Made by a program: the position numbers and the translations under genes
Assembly: GCA_049670505.1 (NCBI GenBank)
Contig: JBATTK010000026.1
Location: forward strand, 1 to 38,127
From: JBATTK01 sp049670505
Lineage (GTDB): Bacteria; Bacteroidota; Bacteroidia; Flavobacteriales; Flavobacteriaceae
Length of the DNA stretch: 38,127 nucleotides
Direction: 5' to 3'
Shown here: piece after piece, positions 33,778 to 38,127 of the stretch
Position numbering within the stretch: the stretch's first letter is position 1
Layout: each line of letters starts with the position of its first letter
Notes under the pieces: model-generated
Told to the model about the DNA's origin: nothing
The model's input: only the letters and a program-made list of their open reading frames with translations
The model's database searches: none

Positions 33778-35355
33778 CTATATCTTATCTACGACTACTT
33801 TATAGGTAGGGTCTTCCAATACATTTACTTCTATGATTTTATCTGCATTGTCCAAAAGCCTCCTACAATCGTGACTTAAATGTAGTAGATGTATTTTCTT
33901 TCCTACCTTCTGGTAGCGCTGGGTAAGTTTGTTCAATGCTTCTATTCCCGACATATCGGCAACCCGACTCTCCTTAAAATCTATGATTACTTCGTTGGGG
34001 TCATTTTGTACATCGAACTTTTCCGCAAATAATGTTGTGGACCCAAAAAACAGCGGGCCATAGATTTCGTAGTGCTTTACACCCTTCTCATCTATATATT
34101 TTCTGGCCCGGATGCGTTTGGCATTTTCCCAAGAATAGGCCAATGCCGAAATAATGACCCCCAACAAAACGGCAATGGCCAAGTTATGGGTTATTGCGGT
34201 AATTAAGGTAACCAAAACCATTACCACAACATCCGAAGTCGGCATTTTCCGAAAGGTTTTAAAACTTGCCCACTCAAAAGTCCCAATGGCCACCATAAAC
34301 ATTAATCCGACCAAAGCGGCCATAGGCAATTGTTCTATTAAACTGGATCCGAACATTATAAAGACCAGTAGCATCACCGCGGCGGTTATACCGGATAAAC
34401 GTGCCCGGGCCCCCGCAGAGGTGTTGATCAAACTTTGTCCGATCATGGCACATCCTCCCATTCCGGATAGAAATCCGGATAAAATATTCGCTGTGCCCTG
34501 TGCAACGCATTCCTTGTTACCACTTCCGCGGGTATCCGTAATTTCATCAATAATATTAAGGGTAAGCAAGCTTTCTATTAATCCCACACCTGCAACGATC
34601 GCGGCATATGGAAAAATAATCTTAAATGTTTCCAAGGTAAGAGGAACTTGAGGGATGGAAAGGGGTGGGAATCCCCCTTTAATGGATTCTCCGGCCTTCA
34701 TGGTATCCGCCACTGTAAGGGTATCTATACCAAAGCCGATAACCAGGGCCGAAACCACGATTATGGCCAATAAGGAAGAAGGAATCGCCTTCGTTAATTT
34801 TGGGAATCCCCAAATAATCAACATGGTCAATAACGTAAGTCCGAGCATGGTCCAAAACGCCATCCCCGATAATAAATCCGTGGTTCCCTTCTGATAGAAG
34901 TTTGGAAACTGCGCCATAAAAATAATGATGGCCAATCCGTTCACGAACCCGAACATTACCGGATGCGGTACCAAGCGGATAAATTTCCCCAAACGCAAAA
35001 ACCCGGCCCCGATCTGCAAAATACCGGCAATGATTACCGTGGCAAAAACATAATTCAGAATGGTTTCGGGCGCTATTTCCGGAAAATTGCGCTTCAGTTC
35101 TAAAATGAGGCCTATAAAAATCACCGCCACCGCACCGGTAGCCCCCGATATCATACCGGGCCTACCTCCTAAGATAGAAGTTACCAAAGCAAGGACAAAA
35201 GCTGCATATAAACCGGTTAATGGAGAAAATCCAGGAATAAGTGCAAAGGCTATGGCTTCTGGTACTAGGGCAAGGGCAACCGTAATTCCGGAAAGGATTT
35301 CGGTCTTATAATCTACTTTCTGTTTAAAATCGAAGAGGTTCAGGTACTTTTTCAC
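33778..35355 (-). CDS. SulP family inorganic anion transporter with STAS domain
   Basis: Inner-membrane transporter for sulfate, bicarbonate or a related anion. I place the start at GTG 35355 (protein MKKYLNLFDFKQKVDYKTEI, 525 residues). A TTG at 35376 in frame lies inside a TAnnTTTG promoter box and so should not be translated. The membrane domain (about 15-400) has GITVALALVPEAIAFALIPG and PLTGLYAAFVLALVTSILGG. The STAS domain (about 430-525) contains VIDFKESRVADMSGIEALNK. Substrate cannot be told: sulfate and bicarbonate carriers share these motifs, and no carbonic anhydrase or assimilation gene is adjacent. Confidence 0.9.
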   Translation of the reverse strand: MKKYLNLFDFKQKVDYKTEILSGITVALALVPEAIAFALIPGFSPLTGLYAAFVLALVTSILGGRPGMISGATGAVAVIFIGLILELKRNFPEIAPETILNYVFATVIIAGILQIGAGFLRLGKFIRLVPHPVMFGFVNGLAIIIFMAQFPNFYQKGTTDLLSGMAFWTMLGLTLLTMLIIWGFPKLTKAIPSSLLAIIVVSALVIGFGIDTLTVADTMKAGESIKGGFPPLSIPQVPLTLETFKIIFPYAAIVAGVGLIESLLTLNIIDEITDTRGSGNKECVAQGTANILSGFLSGMGGCAMIGQSLINTSAGARARLSGITAAVMLLVFIMFGSSLIEQLPMAALVGLMFMVAIGTFEWASFKTFRKMPTSDVVVMVLVTLITAITHNLAIAVLLGVIISALAYSWENAKRIRARKYIDEKGVKHYEIYGPLFFGSTTLFAEKFDVQNDPNEVIIDFKESRVADMSGIEALNKLTQRYQKVGKKIHLLHLSHDCRRLLDNADKIIEVNVLEDPTYKVVVDKI

Positions 35356-35373
35356 GTCTTTATTTTGAGGGTG

Positions 35374-35381
35374 CAAAAGTA
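35374..35381 (-). promoter_or_regulatory. -7 promoter element of the SulP gene
   Basis: Minus strand TACTTTTG, an exact TAnnTTTG match. The predicted transcription start near 35367 leaves about 12 nt before the GTG at 35355. The alternative TTG start codon (35374-35376) is part of the box. Confidence 0.5.
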
Positions 35382-35511
35382 CACTTATTCCTTTTCTTTA
35401 CTTCCGATTTGTCTTTTAATATCCATGTTTTTGGGCTACTTTTAGGAAGTCGCACTAAAATACCGTTGAAAATCAGGGATACAATAACCAAATAATACAA
35501 AATATAAACTT

Positions 35512-35874
35512 ATGAAAATGAACCTCTTAAAAATACTATTCGTTTTTATCCCCTTGGTAATCTTTGCCCAAGAGGAGGTTAAAAAAAACCGATACTTTGT
35601 TGCCCTTTACACGGTAGGAGAAAGCTGGGATACCGAAAAACAACCTAAGGAACAAACGTATTTCAAAGAACACTCGGCCCACCTAGCGCAGCTAAGGGCA
35701 GAGGGTATCATAACAGTGGGTGCAAGGTACAGTGATACCGGTATGATCGTTATTAAAACCAAGGATATGGAAACCGCAGAAGATATCCTACGCAAGGATA
35801 TTGCCGTAGCAAATAAATTGTTTGCTGTAGAAATCCATCCTTTCAGTCCATTTTATAAAGGTTGCCTGGAATAG
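35512..35874 (+). CDS. exported YciI-like (YCII-related) protein
   Basis: 120 residues. MKMNLLKILFVFIPLVIFAQ is a signal peptide; mature protein of about 100 residues. The rest follows the ferredoxin-like YciI fold: RYFVALYTVGESW, FKEHSAHLAQLRAEG with the conserved His before the first helix, IITVGARYSDTGMIVIKTKD and then IHPFSPFYKGCLE. YciI proteins are usually cytosolic and of largely unknown role, a few being dehalogenase- or hydrolase-like; secretion is less usual. Start: ATG at 35512, with a second ATG two codons later. Convergent with the PhyH gene, 11-bp gap, with no obvious terminator. Confidence 0.8.
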   Translation: MKMNLLKILFVFIPLVIFAQEEVKKNRYFVALYTVGESWDTEKQPKEQTYFKEHSAHLAQLRAEGIITVGARYSDTGMIVIKTKDMETAEDILRKDIAVANKLFAVEIHPFSPFYKGCLE

Positions 35875-35885
35875 TTTTGAAAAAA

Positions 35886-36854
35886 TTACCATTTTTTGAG
35901 CCCTAATAATTTCTCTCCCAGCGGACTTAATACCGCCGTTTTGTATTTGGTTTGTTCCCAATTCCTTGAATCTCCGGGAAAAGCGTAACCTTCCGGGGCT
36001 ATTCTGTTCTTCCAAGAATTGATACGCCATTCCCGTAAGGGTCCATTGTCCTCTTCGGCCGGCATCATGGAAATATATTGGGCAATACGAACTTTATCCT
36101 TGGACAGGTTGGGACGAATCCCATGGGGTTCCGTACTATTAAAAATTAATAGATCCCCCGCTTCCATGCTTACCTTTACGATTTTGTCTTCCAAGCCGGA
36201 AGTATTGGGTTGAAAATGATCTCTGTCCTTAGGTTGGGTCAATTTCCATGTATCATAATTTTGATACAACCATGGGATACATTGAAAACCACCCATCTGT
36301 TCGTCCAATTGATCGGCAAGCGCTAACACACCCTGAACGTTCTGGGGTCGGGTTTCAGGATCGTAATCCCAGTGTATAAAACCTTTTTGTTCAAATCCGG
36401 GACGATTGGGAAAATTCAGATTGGCCCTATCTATGGTTACCCAAAGCTTTTCGGTGCCCCAAACGTCTACAAAGGCATCATATACCTTGGACATTTGTCT
36501 ATTGTTCCATAAATATTGGTGGTTATACACTTCTACCATACCTGTTCCTACGAGTTCCTTCATTTGCATATCGGTACGTGGCGGGGCATACCATGTTTCA
36601 GGATCGTTAGGGTCTTTCTCCTCAAACTCCCATAGAAAATCTGCCGTAGCCGCTACTTGTTTCTTAGGCACCGCATTTTTTATAACAATATATCCATGGT
36701 GCTTCCAAAATGCCCAATCGGTCTCACTTAATATTCGTAAAGGTTTACCATTTGAACGGTCATTCAATTTAGTCTTGCTGCTTGTGGCCGTTGATGGGTT
36801 ACCGGGAATGTCTTCATGGGCTTTATTGGCCATTTCTGTTTTGTTAGCTTTCAT
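35886..36854 (-). CDS. phytanoyl-CoA dioxygenase (PhyH) family protein
   Basis: 322-residue Fe(II)/2-oxoglutarate oxygenase. The iron ligands are H161 and D163 (KGFIHWDYDPE) and H244 (NSTEPHGIRPN). The Arg that binds 2-oxoglutarate is probably in the RPN or in KVRIAQYISM just after it. The cupin core is complete; the first 35 residues are polar and probably disordered. Members hydroxylate small molecules, from phytanoyl-CoA to ectoine and mycosporine-type or nucleoside substrates, so no substrate is named. The gene is divergent from an AraC regulator across 148 bp, which suggests that its expression is controlled by a small-molecule signal. A TATATTTG box lies 33-40 bp upstream. Confidence 0.86.
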   Translation of the reverse strand: MKANKTEMANKAHEDIPGNPSTATSSKTKLNDRSNGKPLRILSETDWAFWKHHGYIVIKNAVPKKQVAATADFLWEFEEKDPNDPETWYAPPRTDMQMKELVGTGMVEVYNHQYLWNNRQMSKVYDAFVDVWGTEKLWVTIDRANLNFPNRPGFEQKGFIHWDYDPETRPQNVQGVLALADQLDEQMGGFQCIPWLYQNYDTWKLTQPKDRDHFQPNTSGLEDKIVKVSMEAGDLLIFNSTEPHGIRPNLSKDKVRIAQYISMMPAEEDNGPLREWRINSWKNRIAPEGYAFPGDSRNWEQTKYKTAVLSPLGEKLLGLKKW

Positions 36855-36886
36855 AATAGTCGCCGTTTATTGGTGAATGATAGTAA

Positions 36887-36894
36887 CAAATATA
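36887..36894 (-). promoter_or_regulatory. -7 promoter element of the PhyH gene
   Basis: Minus strand TATATTTG, an exact TAnnTTTG match. Predicted start near 36880, about 26 nt before the ATG. No -33 TTG is present, which would fit a promoter that needs an activator. Confidence 0.5.
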
Positions 36895-37002
36895 GGCGCG
36901 GCATGCTATTGGTTTCTACCTTCATATTGACCATTAATTGTACGATATTGATTTTTTTGGTTCTTAAATTTTAAAATAAGTACATTTTAGTTAAATTTAA
37001 AT

Positions 37003-37851
37003 ATGAAAATCCAGCTCGAAACTTTTAGTGAAGATGTACAAAGTTCCTTTCGATTGCTTCATAATCCCCGTTTAAACGACCTCTTTTATTGGCATTTTCA
37101 TCCAGAATATGAACTGGTATATATTGAAGGCGCCACCGGCACCCGTCATGTAGGCAGTCATATCTCTACTTACCGGCAAAGTGATCTTGTTCTTATTGGA
37201 TCGTATATTCCACATCTAAATTTTGATCATGGTGTACGAACGGATTATAAAAAGGAAGTATTACACATAAATACTTCGTTGAAAAACGGTGTGTTTAAGG
37301 AAATTCCCGAGCTTTCAGAGGTATTTGAATTGTTCGAAAAGTCGCAGTATGGAATAGCTTTCACCGGGGCTACCAAGGTTGAAGTGGGAGCTAGGTTAAA
37401 AAAACTTTACGGGCTAGCTCCTTTTGAACAGTTTTTAGAAGTACTACACATCTTCAAAATTTTATCTAAAAGCGAGGAGTTTACCTTATTGCACAAGCGA
37501 CCCGTTATAAACCAACATCGTAAAAAGGGACAGGAACGTTTAAGAAAAATCTATGCCTTCATCGATGAGAATTACCAAAGAAAAATTGAGGTCAACGAAG
37601 TGGCGTCCTATTGCAATCTAGGTAAGGCCGCTTTTTGTCGTTATTTTAAAAAGACCACCGGGAGCACTTTTATAGGTTTCCTGAACCAATATCGTATCAG
37701 TCAGGCCAAACGCCTTCTTTTGATGGGAAAAAATGTGAGCGAAGCATGCTATGCGTGTGGATTTGAAAGTCTCTCTTATTTCAATCGTATCTTTAAGAAG
37801 GTGACCCAGGAGAATCCATCGGAGTTTAAGAAGAAGTTGTTGGCGGACTAG
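37003..37851 (+). CDS. AraC family regulator with cupin sensor domain
   Basis: 282 residues. The N-terminal cupin-like part (about 15-105) has FYWHFHPEYELVYIEGATGT and LIGSYIPHLNFDHG, the usual ligand-pocket pattern. The C-terminal AraC DNA-binding domain (about 178-280) has two helix-turn-helix units: VNEVASYCNLGKAAFCRYFK and VSEACYACGFESLSYFNRIF, followed by KKVTQENPSEFKKK. The ligand is unknown. It is divergent from the PhyH gene and most likely controls it. The terminator at 37862-37900 follows. Confidence 0.9.
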   Translation: MKIQLETFSEDVQSSFRLLHNPRLNDLFYWHFHPEYELVYIEGATGTRHVGSHISTYRQSDLVLIGSYIPHLNFDHGVRTDYKKEVLHINTSLKNGVFKEIPELSEVFELFEKSQYGIAFTGATKVEVGARLKKLYGLAPFEQFLEVLHIFKILSKSEEFTLLHKRPVINQHRKKGQERLRKIYAFIDENYQRKIEVNEVASYCNLGKAAFCRYFKKTTGSTFIGFLNQYRISQAKRLLLMGKNVSEACYACGFESLSYFNRIFKKVTQENPSEFKKKLLAD

Positions 37852-37861
37852 ACCCCTACCC

Positions 37862-37900
37862 TAAAAAAAACCGCCCTGAAGTTTGAGGTCAGGACGGTTT
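37862..37900. terminator. terminator between the AraC gene and the convergent right-edge gene
   Basis: 12-bp stem with one mismatch-tolerant C/A position: AAACCGCCCTGA (37868-37879) with TCAGGACGGTTT (37889-37900), 9-nt loop. On the minus strand it is followed by eight T (37863-37870), so it is strongest for the leftward gene; the plus strand has only TTT. Confidence 0.8.
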
Positions 37901-37904
37901 CCAA

Positions 37905-37921
37905 CTAAATAACCAACCAAA
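37905..37921. repeat. 17-nt element next to a terminator, copy 2 of 2
   Basis: CTAAATAACCAACCAAA, identical to 4065-4081 and again placed just right of a terminator hairpin (4 bases after the right arm). On the minus strand it lies between the stop codon of the right-edge gene and the hairpin. Confidence 0.75.
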
Positions 37922-37977
37922 AAATCTTTATCCTCGCCCCGTATGACGGTTTTCGGACTTGTATACCCTTATTACTA

Positions 37978-38127
37978 TTATTTTCCTCTTTTACGAGTTA
38001 CGTTCATGACCGGATTTGTCCTCTTTATACGTTTCTTTTCAATCCCGTTGCTACCGGATTTAAGGAATTCCAGATATCCCCTTCCTCTAAACTCATACAC
38101 CGTTTCACTAGTAGGATGGTATAACTC
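37978..38127 (-). CDS. 3' end of an unrecognised gene
   Basis: Reading leftward from the window edge there is an open frame of 49 codons ending in TAA at 37978-37980. The visible C-terminus starts ELYHPTSETVYEFRGRGYLE and ends very basic: IEKKRIKRTNPVMNVTRKRGK shortened here to its last part, NPVMNVTRKRGK. No domain was recognised. Codon use and the terminator 78 bp downstream, on its strand, support a real gene. The start lies outside the window. Confidence 0.6.
   Translation of the reverse strand, partial: ELYHPTSETVYEFRGRGYLEFLKSGSNGIEKKRIKRTNPVMNVTRKRGK

Noticed and set aside
34154..34651. 165-codon plus-strand frame opposite the SulP gene
   Set aside because: Antisense shadow of the membrane-domain codons; Thr/Ile/Pro-rich with no domain.
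36406..36876. 156-codon plus-strand frame opposite the PhyH gene
   Set aside because: Antisense of a conserved oxygenase with intact motifs; no independent support.
1..38127. CRISPR array, prophage, IS element, tRNA or rRNA genes
   Set aside because: No regularly spaced repeats, no transposase, integrase or phage structural gene, no cloverleaf or T-loop signature and no rRNA sequence was seen on either strand.

Overview
The window is chromosomal DNA from a member of the Flavobacteriaceae (Bacteroidota), probably a marine lineage of the Maribacter/Zobellia type; the genus is a guess. The evidence is the gene content (patatin-Omp85 fusion, cysteine-poor TraR/DksA protein, long LspA, SulP transporter, TonB-dependent receptor with a carboxypeptidase-regulatory-like N-terminal domain) and the promoters. 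Many genes are preceded by the Bacteroidota -7 box TAnnTTTG, and A-rich leaders replace Shine-Dalgarno sites. No tRNA, rRNA, IS element, prophage or CRISPR array was found. Genes are packed tightly on both strands.

Left part (1-9.7 kb, all minus strand). A four-gene operon reads DUF3108 protein, tryptophan 2,3-dioxygenase, M23 peptidase-like lipoprotein, pgi (cut by the window edge), with gaps of 4-8 bp. Upstream of it, after a strong terminator, lies hppD (4-hydroxyphenylpyruvate dioxygenase), then uvrC followed by a secreted patatin/Omp85 phospholipase.

Middle part (9.7-23.9 kb). An AT-rich gap of about 590 bp precedes fau (5-formyl-THF cyclo-ligase). On the minus strand follow ileS, a TraR/DksA-like gene, a terminator, a DUF4097-like gene and lspA. 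Next are a repeat-containing small lipoprotein (+), recO with a TonB-dependent receptor (-), gdhA (-), a cystathionine gamma-synthase-type enzyme (-), a DUF3298/DUF4163 lipoprotein (+) and a DinB-like protein (-).

Right part (24-38 kb). An ArsC-like protein and an EamA transporter overlap by 4 bp. A likely operon follows: nitronate monooxygenase family, bestrophin, YheT-like hydrolase. Then come a lipid-anchored cytochrome c and a four-gene surface-glycan cassette (29.1-33.8 kb): GtrB/ArnC-like glycosyltransferase, sugar formyltransferase, WecE-like aminotransferase, and a large DUF6044-like membrane protein. The window ends with a SulP transporter, an exported YciI-like protein, a phytanoyl-CoA dioxygenase family protein divergent from an AraC regulator, and the 3' end of an unrecognised gene.

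The most interesting items are these. First, the four-gene cassette has the logic of the Arn (L-Ara4N) pathway but different components, and suggests an N-formylated amino-sugar that is loaded on a lipid carrier and moved to a surface acceptor. Second, an identical 17-nt element sits next to a terminator hairpin at two distant places. Third, a pair of divergent promoters has interleaved -33 elements. Fourth, a 14-bp perfect palindrome lies on the -33 region of the nitronate monooxygenase promoter. Fifth, the M23 protein carries HxC in place of the zinc-binding HxH. All function assignments come from reading motifs by eye; no database search was run.
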